From Candidatus Margulisiibacteriota bacterium (GTDB lineage: Bacteria; Margulisbacteria; Termititenacia; Termititenacales; Termititenacaceae): 8,559 bases of DNA. The notes below the pieces were generated by a model. That model was not told where the DNA came from and ran no database searches. It worked only from the letters and a program-made list of their open reading frames with translations. Shown here piece after piece: positions 1 to 5,969 of the stretch. Where the stretch lies: positions 1 through 8,559 of the forward strand of contig JAISEH010000031.1 in the NCBI GenBank assembly GCA_031264205.1. The letters run 5' to 3'. The position numbers were made by a program, and so were the translations under genes. The stretch's first letter is position 1. Every line of letters starts with the position of its first letter.

Positions 1-1
1 T

Positions 2-283
2 GTGAAACGCTGCATCGGTCTGCCGGGCGATGTGGTCGAGCTGCGCAATGGCCGCGTGCTGATCAACGGCGAATATTTACCGGATCAGGATAAGTTTACC
101 TGGAATAATGACAACAGCTATTACGGACCAATTAAAGTGCCGGAAGGCCATTATTTTGTGCTGGGCGATAATCGTCCGCACAGCTCGGACAGCCGTTACT
201 GGGGCTTTGTGCCGGAAGACCATTTGGTCGGCGTAGCGCGCTGGATCGCCCTGCCGCCCTGGCGCTGGCGGATATTGAAATGA
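2..283 (+). CDS. lepB: Signal peptidase I, C-terminal fragment (left edge)
   Basis: This is the 3' part of type I signal peptidase, the membrane-anchored protease that removes signal peptides from exported proteins on the outer face of the cytoplasmic membrane. The visible 93 residues begin at the catalytic-lysine box: K2 lies in VKRCIGLPGD, which matches the family's (Y)VKRxxGLPGD. The box GDNRPHSSDSRYWGFV follows at residues 55-70. The N-terminal anchor and the catalytic serine would lie off the window. The GTG at base 2 is an internal valine codon and not a start, because the lysine box sits mid-protein in this family. The stop TGA is at 281-283. The last 88 bases overlap the 3' end of ribD on the opposite strand, so the two transcripts converge with no terminator between them. 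Confidence 0.95.
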   Translation: MKRCIGLPGDVVELRNGRVLINGEYLPDQDKFTWNNDNSYYGPIKVPEGHYFVLGDNRPHSSDSRYWGFVPEDHLVGVARWIALPPWRWRILK

Positions 284-1299
284 CAGGACAATAAAACATC
301 CTCACCAATTTTTTGCACAGAATGAATTTTAGCGTGATAAAATTCTGATAGTTTATTGATACCGAGATCGCCAACCACCGGCAGCGCGCCGCCGCCCAAA
401 ATTTTCGGCGCGATAAATAATTGCCATTCATCGGCCAGACCGCTTTGCAAAAAAGACGTATTGACTGCCGCGCCGCCCTCGACCAGCACGGAACAAATTT
501 GATATTTTTGGTAAAGCTCGGTCAGCAGTTTTTTTAAATCTCTTTCCGCAGTGAAAATTGCTTGAGGGTCTTTTAATAATTTTGTGCTGGAGGGGAATTG
601 TCCGCGCGCACCGAGGACGATTTTGTAATTTTCTTTTTTGATTCCGGGCAGGCGGATATTCAGGCGTGGATTGTCCTGCAGGACAGTGTTTTTGCCGACC
701 AACACAGCGTCATGCGTCAGCCGTAGTTTTTGCACTTCCGCGCGCGCCCCCGCTCCGGTGAGCCATTTGCTCCGTCCGCGCGCGTCAGCGATTTTGCCGT
801 CCAGTGTGACGGCGGACTTTAGCGTGATGTACGGCAGACCCCGCGTCTGGTTTTTGAAAAAAACTTTGTTCAGTTCGCGCGCTTCCTGCTCCAAGACCGG
901 ATAAACCACTTCCAGACCGGCTTTTTTTAAGATACGCGCGGGATCAAGCTTGCGGACTTGGGGATTGGGGTCGCGGACGGCAAAGACGACTTTTTTTATC
1001 CCGGCCTCGATGATAATGTCCGTGCAAGGCGGTGTCCGGCCGTGATGCGCGCACGGCTCCAGTGAAACATAAATAGTCGCGCCGCGCGCGCAGTTTTTGA
1101 CCGGTCTTTTTCCGGCCAGTTTGAGAATAGCCGCGCGCTCGGCATGATGTCCGCCGTATTTTTCATGCCAGCCTTCAGCCAAAATTTTGCCATTTTTGAC
1201 AATGACCGCGCCGACCAGCGGATTGGGCGAGACAAAACCGCGGCCGCGTTCCGCCAGCGTGAAAGCGCGGCGCATAAATTCCTCATCAAAATTTTTCAC
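196..1299 (-). CDS. ribD: Bifunctional riboflavin deaminase/reductase RibD
   Basis: RibD carries out the deaminase and reductase steps of riboflavin synthesis from GTP, giving 5-amino-6-ribitylamino-uracil phosphate. The N-terminal cytidine-deaminase-like domain (about 1-145) has SPNPLVGAVIV, the zinc and catalytic motif H52-A-E54, and the second zinc motif PCAHHGRTPPC with C83 and C92. The C-terminal reductase domain (about 155-341) has PYITLKSAVTLDGKIA, the HDAVLVGKNTVLQDNP stretch and VLVEGGAAVNTSFL. The usual GxG after DPNPxV is replaced by RKLDP. The family's normal end (GEDVLLSCHF) falls at the lepB stop codon; the last 26 residues are an Arg/Gln-rich tail read antisense through lepB. 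GTG at 1299 is chosen because a TATAAT lies exactly 6 nt upstream. ATG at 1275, preceded by GAGGA, is a possible alternative that loses 8 residues. No other rib gene is in the window. Confidence 0.95.
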   Translation of the reverse strand: MKNFDEEFMRRAFTLAERGRGFVSPNPLVGAVIVKNGKILAEGWHEKYGGHHAERAAILKLAGKRPVKNCARGATIYVSLEPCAHHGRTPPCTDIIIEAGIKKVVFAVRDPNPQVRKLDPARILKKAGLEVVYPVLEQEARELNKVFFKNQTRGLPYITLKSAVTLDGKIADARGRSKWLTGAGARAEVQKLRLTHDAVLVGKNTVLQDNPRLNIRLPGIKKENYKIVLGARGQFPSSTKLLKDPQAIFTAERDLKKLLTELYQKYQICSVLVEGGAAVNTSFLQSGLADEWQLFIAPKILGGGALPVVGDLGINKLSEFYHAKIHSVQKIGEDVLLSCHFNIRQRQGGRAIQRATPTKWSSGTKPQ

Positions 1300-1311
1300 A
1301 GAAAGATTATA
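1300..1311 (-). promoter_or_regulatory. -10 box giving a leaderless ribD mRNA
   Basis: Read on the minus strand the sequence is TATAAT-CTTTCT-GTG. A perfect -10 hexamer (1311-1306) ends 6 nt before the ribD GTG, which places +1 on the start codon itself. No Shine-Dalgarno can fit. I see no good -35 hexamer at 16-18 bp, so recognition may rely on the -10 element. An internal ATG at 1275 with GAGGA upstream could be used as a leadered start from the same transcript. Confidence 0.6.
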
Positions 1312-1354
1312 CTATTTTTATTTTAGCGCAGGCGATGAAAAGAGACGTGGATTT

Positions 1355-2191
1355 TTAAGGCTGAAAAAATAGATCCGGAACAGTGTTAGTGTGAATTAAC
1401 TTGCCGGCGCTGTCGACCAGCAGACGAAAGACAAAGCCCTCGCTGCCTAGATCGACCGGTTGGGAGAGGTCGAGCAGATAATTGGTTGCGCGCGCGGTGT
1501 GAATTAGTCCTATTGTTTTTATGTGTAAAGCAAGCGGCGAGTCAGAATGCCGCGTGCAGGCTGCCTGCAAAGGCGTATTAAATAAAAATGCTTCCAGACT
1601 ATAATTTTTGTTTAACAGCAACCCGTCAGCCGCGAATTCTGGAATAAAAGGCAAAGTGGCTTTTAGTTGACTGGAAAGGGTCAGGGTAAATAATTCAGAA
1701 ACCGGATCAAAATTAACAAAGCTGGTTTTAACTAAACCAAAATCTTTAGTGGCAAAGTCCAGTGTTTGCGGAGAAATTAACGCGCGGATTTGCGCAGCCG
1801 CTGTACATTCGATAATTTTGACCGGCAAATTGAGATTGGCCATTGGTAGTTGAACTTCATTCTGCAGATACAAGGCGTAAATATCCCTGTTGAGCTGATA
1901 ACGCAACGACTCAACAGAAACAGATAGAGTTTTATTATAATGATCCGATAAAATAATTTGTTTGGGCGGTGCGAGCCAGACTTGGTCGATGCCAAAGGCG
2001 GAAAAACTGCGAGCTTGGTTGATAAAGGCCTGACCGAGTATAGGCAATGTGTATTCTGCGGCTTGGGAAAATTTCAACGTGCTGTACCGAATATTTTCCT
2101 TTTCGAGCGTTCCCGTTGTTGCAGTTGCTAACAAGTTTATGTTCTTGCCGAAAATTGGCTGGGCAATGAGTTTAAGATAAAAATTTTGCAT
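1355..2191 (-). CDS. Unrecognised 278-residue protein, probably beta-rich
   Basis: I do not recognise this family. The protein is rich in alternating hydrophobic/polar stretches suggesting beta strands (for example FTLTLSSQLKATLPFI and EGFVFRLLVDSAGKLIHT). It has no signal peptide, no clear membrane segment, no cysteine motif and no nucleotide-binding loop. ATG at 2191 is chosen because TATATT lies exactly 6 nt upstream, as for ribD and fumA. A TTG at 2209 would add six residues but lies upstream of that -10 box and has no ribosome binding site. The stop TAA is 43 nt from the ribD start box, and ribD has its own promoter, so the two may be read together or separately. Its leaderless start groups it with the core genes rather than with the accessory block to its right. 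Confidence 0.75.
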   Translation of the reverse strand: MQNFYLKLIAQPIFGKNINLLATATTGTLEKENIRYSTLKFSQAAEYTLPILGQAFINQARSFSAFGIDQVWLAPPKQIILSDHYNKTLSVSVESLRYQLNRDIYALYLQNEVQLPMANLNLPVKIIECTAAAQIRALISPQTLDFATKDFGLVKTSFVNFDPVSELFTLTLSSQLKATLPFIPEFAADGLLLNKNYSLEAFLFNTPLQAACTRHSDSPLALHIKTIGLIHTARATNYLLDLSQPVDLGSEGFVFRLLVDSAGKLIHTNTVPDLFFQP

Positions 2192-2203
2192 AGCGAGAAT
2201 ATA
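2192..2203 (-). promoter_or_regulatory. -10 box giving a leaderless mRNA for the 278-residue gene
   Basis: On the minus strand: TATATT-CTCGCT-ATG. The hexamer (2203-2198) ends 6 nt before the ATG, the same geometry as ribD and fumA. A weak TTGCAA lies upstream (2229-2224), but its 20-bp spacing is too long to count as a normal -35. Confidence 0.5.
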
Positions 2204-2247
2204 TCGCAAGCAGAAATGTTTTGTTGCAAAATAGTACCAGAATAATT

Positions 2248-3675
2248 TTAATGTTGTATAAGATATTTTTTGAATTTGTCGCTATGCAGAATTGTTTTAT
2301 TGCCGGTGTGGAGGTCTGAAACAGAATCCGCTTTTCCGCTATTGTTGTCGAAATTATAGTTTTGCCAAACTAAAATACCGATGACTGTGCGCTCACCCTT
2401 GGGACAAAGCGCAAATATTTTCCGGTAGCCCGTGCCGACACAGAGGAATATTAAATCGTATTTTTGGCTGGTCTCGGCGAAAGATTGGTTCTTTATTTCG
2501 GTTTGTTCCGCTTTTGACAATCGAGATGTTTCTGCTAAATTGAGCTGCTGTTCGGTCACAAGCTCATATATATAACTGTCGGCTGGCGGCGTTAAATACG
2601 GGTTGGCGTCAGTGTCGCGGTTTATATAATCCCTTGTAGCGTCTAAATACTTCTGAGAAATATACAACTCCTCGTATTTTTCCGGGTTTAATAAAACACC
2701 TGGAATCACGCCGTAAGAAGTGGGCACATAGGCCTGTCCTTGTTCTGCTAGGTGAAAACCGGAGTTGTTTGTTGTTTGAATTGTTTCCGGCAGCTTGACC
2801 GGCAGGAACAATATTTTGTCGTCAGCATCGCGCGCATCCAGCACCAGAATATACTCTGCGGCGTCGGGCGCTGGACTTTTGTCGCGCAAGACAGCCAGAG
2901 GCCGCTGAACTATCTCGGCCAATTTGTACATATCGACGAGTTCTATAGAATGGGTATGCCGGGTAAAAAGCAAACTCCCCTCTAATTGAGATATATAGCC
3001 GCTGAGCTTCAACAGAGTTTCAATACTAAGCTCGATTTCGCAATCTGTAGGAAGCGAAGCTGCTTCCGCCAGATTCGCGGAAATTTTGCCCAGAGAAATT
3101 CGCGTGTTATGGATAAATTCATCAAGTAAAATCTTGCCAACGTCTTCCGCAGTCAGCGCATTTTCAAATAATTCAGCAAAATTCTGATTGTTAAGATTGA
3201 TTTCGAGCGCCTTTTGCATAAAACCTAGCGGGATACCATCCAGATGATGGGTTGATTTGTCGGCTGTTTCGTTTTCATATTTTTTTCGGTTAAGCTCCGA
3301 TGAGTTTTCCTTTAAATATTCAGGTTTGGCGCGATAGTCTAAATATCGTTCGAGATTTTCCTGTCCATTTTCGGCGCAATATTTAGCAAGAACTCTGGCC
3401 AAAGAATCCGTATATTTCCGCACGATTTGGTATTGATTGAGACTTGAAATAAATTCAGAGAGTTGTTGAGAATATTGATCGATAATATCTAAATTTTGAT
3501 CTGAATCTAAGACGGTCACGGGCAGCTGGCCTTTGACAATGCTAGTAATAACAGTATGCACATTTAAGACGTATTGTTGCAAACTGTCAGAAAGCGCTTC
3601 AGCTAGTTGTGCTAGCGCAGTATTCAAGGAGTCGATTAGTTTTTCCAGTTCTGTGGCTATCCATTTCGTATACAT
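2248..3675 (-). CDS. Unrecognised 475-residue protein in accessory block
   Basis: I recognise no family. The N-terminal third (about 1-110) looks helical with heptad-like hydrophobic spacing (LEKLIDSLNTALAQLAEAL), possibly coiled coil. A charged, low-complexity stretch lies at about 112-145. A second helical part follows, then from about 280 a more mixed region containing AEYILVLDARDADDKILFLPV and, near the C terminus, KYDLIFLCVGTGYRKIFALCPKG. There is no signal peptide, membrane segment or catalytic motif that I can name. ATG at 3675 is preceded by AGGAAAGGA with about 7 nt spacing, a normal leadered start. The coding sequence looks more AT-rich than ribD in the lines I sampled by eye. It lies 169 nt downstream of the tail-fibre-like gene on the same strand. 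It could be a phage-derived structural protein or a toxin/effector, but nothing seen decides this. Confidence 0.7.
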   Translation of the reverse strand: MYTKWIATELEKLIDSLNTALAQLAEALSDSLQQYVLNVHTVITSIVKGQLPVTVLDSDQNLDIIDQYSQQLSEFISSLNQYQIVRKYTDSLARVLAKYCAENGQENLERYLDYRAKPEYLKENSSELNRKKYENETADKSTHHLDGIPLGFMQKALEINLNNQNFAELFENALTAEDVGKILLDEFIHNTRISLGKISANLAEAASLPTDCEIELSIETLLKLSGYISQLEGSLLFTRHTHSIELVDMYKLAEIVQRPLAVLRDKSPAPDAAEYILVLDARDADDKILFLPVKLPETIQTTNNSGFHLAEQGQAYVPTSYGVIPGVLLNPEKYEELYISQKYLDATRDYINRDTDANPYLTPPADSYIYELVTEQQLNLAETSRLSKAEQTEIKNQSFAETSQKYDLIFLCVGTGYRKIFALCPKGERTVIGILVWQNYNFDNNSGKADSVSDLHTGNKTILHSDKFKKYLIQH

Positions 3676-3680
3676 GCCCA

Positions 3681-3727
3681 GTTCCTTTCCTAACTAACAA
3701 TATACTAACCTCTTATAAATATATCGA
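3681..3727 (-). promoter_or_regulatory. Candidate promoter and RBS of the 475-residue gene
   Basis: On the minus strand TCGATA (3727-3722), a 17-bp spacer and TATATT (3704-3699) form a plausible -35/-10 pair. The predicted start of transcription is near 3692, giving a leader of about 17 nt that contains AGGAAAGGA (3691-3683) before the ATG. The hexamers match consensus imperfectly, so the call is tentative; the ribosome binding site is clear. Confidence 0.4.
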
Positions 3728-3844
3728 GCTTAGAGCGAAAAAAATGCAGTGATTTTTTGTGTTGTGTTTGGGGACAGAAATTTTTCGGCAGGTTGTCGAG
3801 CAACTTGCATAGAGCGTAGTCGAAACGAGCTGAGACGCGGTCGA

Positions 3845-4507
3845 TTAGCTGATTTTCATTATATAAATCACCGTATAAAAAGCAGGCACGACATCGAAGG
3901 CCTGCCCGCTGCCGTTGTTCTCGATGGAAATGTTTGCTTTCTCGGTTGATACATTTGCTCTTGTCGTTGGCTCTCGCGTCGTATCAACTAGGACGTTAGT
4001 GGTCAGCCAATCCCAAGTCGCGTTAATACGTATACTTGTACCGCTATGTTTATGCCCGTTATCCTTAACACCATGACTATGCGAAGGCATTTCGTTTATA
4101 GATAATATTTTTTTGCCATCGCCGGTAGGCGGATCGCTTGCCGTCCCACCACGCAAAAACCGACCACGCAAATCCGGTGTACCACCTGTGCCGTCACAAA
4201 CTTTCCAGTTGCTTTTGAATGCCGTGCTGGCGTTTATCCAGCTGCTTACGGACATAGCCAGTATCATACCCACCGGCAGCGCTGCCGCCGCCAGCTCCTG
4301 CGCAAGAGCGTAGACCGCTTTTGATGAAGGATATTCTGTAGAACTGTCGTTTAGAGTATCCTTTTTATTCGCCACGTTTTCTTTGGTATGCAAAGCATTT
4401 CTCACGCCTTCGGCCGAAAGCGGTTCACCGGTCTCGATATTGTAAGTTACCCCTCCAACTATTCCTTTAAAATTCGTGTCTGATGCGTCTGTGTAATTAT
4501 CTGCCAT
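3845..4507 (-). CDS. Phage tail-collar / tail-fibre-like protein
   Basis: This 220-residue protein resembles the distal part of phage tail fibres. Residues 50-66 (KDTLNDSSTEYPSSKAV) match a linker common in phage fibre proteins. Residues 79-150 hold the collar-type signature: WKVCDGTGGTPDLRGRFLRGG followed by MPSHSHGV. The end, AFDVVPAFYTVIYIMKIS, is the hydrophobic closing strand typical of fibre tips. A Thr/Asn/Val-rich insert (about 160-200) sits between the SHSHG motif and that strand, where receptor-binding variability usually lies. ATG at 4507 is preferred over ATG at 4513 because AGAGGGGG lies 7 nt before it; from 4513 the spacing would be about 1 nt. No capsid, portal, terminase, integrase or baseplate gene is nearby, so it is either a prophage remnant or a domesticated adhesin-like protein. 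It is transcribed divergently from an HTH regulator. Confidence 0.85.
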   Translation of the reverse strand: MADNYTDASDTNFKGIVGGVTYNIETGEPLSAEGVRNALHTKENVANKKDTLNDSSTEYPSSKAVYALAQELAAAALPVGMILAMSVSSWINASTAFKSNWKVCDGTGGTPDLRGRFLRGGTASDPPTGDGKKILSINEMPSHSHGVKDNGHKHSGTSIRINATWDWLTTNVLVDTTREPTTRANVSTEKANISIENNGSGQAFDVVPAFYTVIYIMKIS

Positions 4508-4514
4508 AAACATA

Positions 4515-4522
4515 CCCCCTCT
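4515..4522 (-). promoter_or_regulatory. Ribosome binding site that decides the tail-fibre start
   Basis: AGAGGGGG on the minus strand lies 7 nt upstream of ATG 4507 and only 1 nt upstream of ATG 4513. This supports initiation at 4507. Confidence 0.6.
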
Positions 4523-4535
4523 AAAATAATGACTG

Positions 4536-4548
4536 ATAGACAGTCTAT
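4536..4548. promoter_or_regulatory. 13-bp palindrome, probable operator of the HTH regulator
   Basis: ATAGAC-A-GTCTAT is a perfect palindrome of two 6-bp arms around one base. It lies at about +1 of the tail-fibre promoter, where bound repressor would block transcription. An overlapping second symmetry, GACTG-n5-CAGTC, spans 4531-4545. The direct repeat TCTAATAG occurs at 4555-4562 and 4601-4608 in the same intergenic region and could be a second site. The neighbouring divergent gene encodes a Cro/CI-type DNA-binding protein, the obvious ligand. Binding is inferred. Confidence 0.5.
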
Positions 4549-4552
4549 ACTA

Positions 4553-4581
4553 ATTCTAATAGTAATTGGTGGATTTGTCAA
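4553..4581 (-). promoter_or_regulatory. Consensus sigma-70-type promoter of the tail-fibre-like gene
   Basis: The minus strand reads TTGACA (4581-4576), exactly 17 bp, then TAGAAT (4558-4553). The -35 is a perfect match and the -10 matches five of six positions. Transcription should begin near 4546, giving a leader of about 40 nt. This is the best -35/-10 pair in the window, while the leaderless genes show good -10 boxes only. Confidence 0.7.
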
Positions 4582-4586
4582 TAAGA

Positions 4587-4611
4587 GATAATAATATCAA
4601 TCTAATAGGAG
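4587..4611 (+). promoter_or_regulatory. RBS and tentative -10 of the HTH regulator gene
   Basis: AGGAG at 4607-4611 lies 7 nt before ATG 4619, a good Shine-Dalgarno. GATAAT at 4587-4592 is a possible -10 (five of six) with TTGGTG at 4566-4571 upstream, but the 15-bp spacing is short. The promoter is uncertain; the ribosome binding site is firm. Confidence 0.4.
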
Positions 4612-4618
4612 TAGTGTT

Positions 4619-4948
4619 ATGCAGGAAAAAGATTTATTTCAGCTTTTAGGCCATAATATCAAACTATGCCGCAGCCGCTACGCTTGGTCGCAGGAAGAGT
4701 TGGCGGAAAAAATAGATGTTTCGGTCAATTTTGTCAGCGCGATTGAAACCGGACGCAAATGGATATCGCCGACCACAATGCTGAAGCTCGCCGCGGCGTT
4801 CGGACTGGAGGTTTACGAATTGCTCAAGCCGCCGATTGTCCCGTCGTCCGACTCCATAGATCTGCTGGCCAAGTACAATCATGACGCCTGCAATTTATTG
4901 AACAATTTGCACCAAAAATATTTAGTCCAGTTTTGTCAGGTTAAATAG
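4619..4948 (+). CDS. Cro/CI-type (XRE family) HTH transcriptional regulator
   Basis: This 109-residue protein has a single HTH_3-type DNA-binding domain at about 11-67. Helix 2 is SQEELAEKIDVS (24-35) and the recognition helix is around VNFVSAIETGRK (36-47), with the typical closing TMLKLAAAFGLEVYELL. The C-terminal 40 residues are helical and may mediate dimerisation; no peptidase or ligand-binding domain is present. This size fits small autorepressors of phages and mobile elements. It is the only plus-strand gene between lepB and the right end, and faces the tail-fibre-like gene across 105 bp (from ATG 4513) that hold a palindrome and a strong promoter. It probably represses that gene and perhaps itself (inference). 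Its TAG stop is 1 nt from the ispG stop on the other strand, so ispG read-through would make antisense RNA to it. Confidence 0.9.
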   Translation: MQEKDLFQLLGHNIKLCRSRYAWSQEELAEKIDVSVNFVSAIETGRKWISPTTMLKLAAAFGLEVYELLKPPIVPSSDSIDLLAKYNHDACNLLNNLHQKYLVQFCQVK

Positions 4949-4949
4949 T

Positions 4950-5969
4950 TTACCGGTCGATCAGCTTAAAAAGTTCAGAAATTAAATCTTTCTCCGGCAC
5001 GGTCTTTAATCTTTGCCCTTTGGCGAAAATAACGCCCTGTCCCTTGCCGCCGGCGATGCCGTAATCCGCGTGCGCCGCCTCGCCCGGGCCATTGACGACA
5101 CAGCCCATCACGGCGACAGTGATATTTTTGCGCAATTTTTGCAGTCTTTGCTCGACTTGATTGGCCAGACCGATGATGTCGATCTGCGTGCGGCCGCAAG
5201 TCGGGCAGGATATGACTTCGGGGCAGGCGAGCAGTCCCAGAGATTTGAGTATGTGACGCGCGGCGAGCACTTCCTTGACCGGATCGGCGGTCAGCGAAAC
5301 ACGGACTGTATCGCCCAGTCCGCGGGTCAACAGCGCGCCTAAGCCCACCGCGGATTTTAGGGCGCCGTAATATTCCGTGCCGGCTTCGGTGATGCCGACA
5401 TGCAGAGGATAATTACGTTTTTGCGCCATGCGTATGTAAGCGTCAAGCGAATTGAGGACCGAGGAGGACTTGAGCGAAAGCACAATATTCCGAAATTTCT
5501 GCGCTTCAAAAAACTCGCAGTACTCCACAGCCAGCCGCACCAGATCTTTTTTGGCCGAACCGGAGTTGACACCGATGCGGATAGGAATATGCCGTTTTTT
5601 GGCCGCGGCGATGATTTCTTTTAATTTGGCCGCGCCCTGCAAATTGCCCGGATTGATCCGGATTTTGTCCGCGCCGGCTTCGATCGCGCCGATGGCCATG
5701 CGGTGATCAAAATGAATATCCGCCACGACCGGCAGTGGCGAGAGTTTTTTTATTTCGGCGAACGCTTCCAGCGCTTTCTGGTCCGGCACTGTTACGCGAA
5801 TGATGTTGCAACCCGCGTCCGCGCAGGCTTTGATCTGCTTGAGGGTTGCCGGGACATCGGTGGTAAATGTGTTGGTCATCGACTGCACGGCGATCGGATT
5901 CCGGCCGCCGATTTTTACCGCGCCGATCTGCACGACTTTGGTAGGAAATCTGACTATTTTGGCCGGCAT
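4950..5969 (-). CDS. ispG: 4-hydroxy-3-methylbut-2-enyl diphosphate synthase
   Basis: IspG (GcpE) catalyses the reductive ring opening of MEcPP to HMBPP in the MEP isoprenoid pathway and needs a [4Fe-4S] cluster. The 339-residue length fits the short two-domain bacterial form. The TIM-barrel part begins with the typical GGRNPIAVQSMTNTFTTDV and includes ADIHFDHRMAIGAIEAGADKIRINPGN. The cluster ligands are all present: C255 and C258 in SCPTCGRTQIDI, C290 in MGCVVNGPGE and E297 in the same motif. The start at 5969 overlaps the end of murE by 16 nt, and no strong Shine-Dalgarno is visible (AAGG lies about 11 nt upstream), so translation is probably coupled to murE. No terminator is seen before the convergent HTH gene. 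Confidence 0.97.
   Translation of the reverse strand: MPAKIVRFPTKVVQIGAVKIGGRNPIAVQSMTNTFTTDVPATLKQIKACADAGCNIIRVTVPDQKALEAFAEIKKLSPLPVVADIHFDHRMAIGAIEAGADKIRINPGNLQGAAKLKEIIAAAKKRHIPIRIGVNSGSAKKDLVRLAVEYCEFFEAQKFRNIVLSLKSSSVLNSLDAYIRMAQKRNYPLHVGITEAGTEYYGALKSAVGLGALLTRGLGDTVRVSLTADPVKEVLAARHILKSLGLLACPEVISCPTCGRTQIDIIGLANQVEQRLQKLRKNITVAVMGCVVNGPGEAAHADYGIAGGKGQGVIFAKGQRLKTVPEKDLISELFKLIDR

Noticed and set aside
916..966. Frameshift within ribD around the unusual RKLDP segment
   Set aside because: The frame is open on both sides and the other frames do not restore the family's GxG motif; treated as divergence, not an error.
2192..2209. TTG start at 2209 for the 278-residue gene
   Set aside because: No ribosome binding site, and it lies upstream of the TATATT box that fits the ATG at 2191.
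3749..3949. Small plus-strand ORF between the 475-residue and tail-fibre genes
   Set aside because: It overlaps the tail-fibre coding end, lacks a ribosome binding site and has a composition like a shadow frame.
3845..4507. Variable protein of a diversity-generating retroelement
   Set aside because: No reverse transcriptase gene and no template-repeat copy of the C-terminal region are in the window; the protein has collar/fibre motifs rather than the variable C-type lectin signature.
2248..4948. Complete prophage or tailocin cluster
   Set aside because: Only one recognisable phage structural domain is present; no integrase, terminase, capsid, sheath, tube, lysis or attachment-site sequence was seen.
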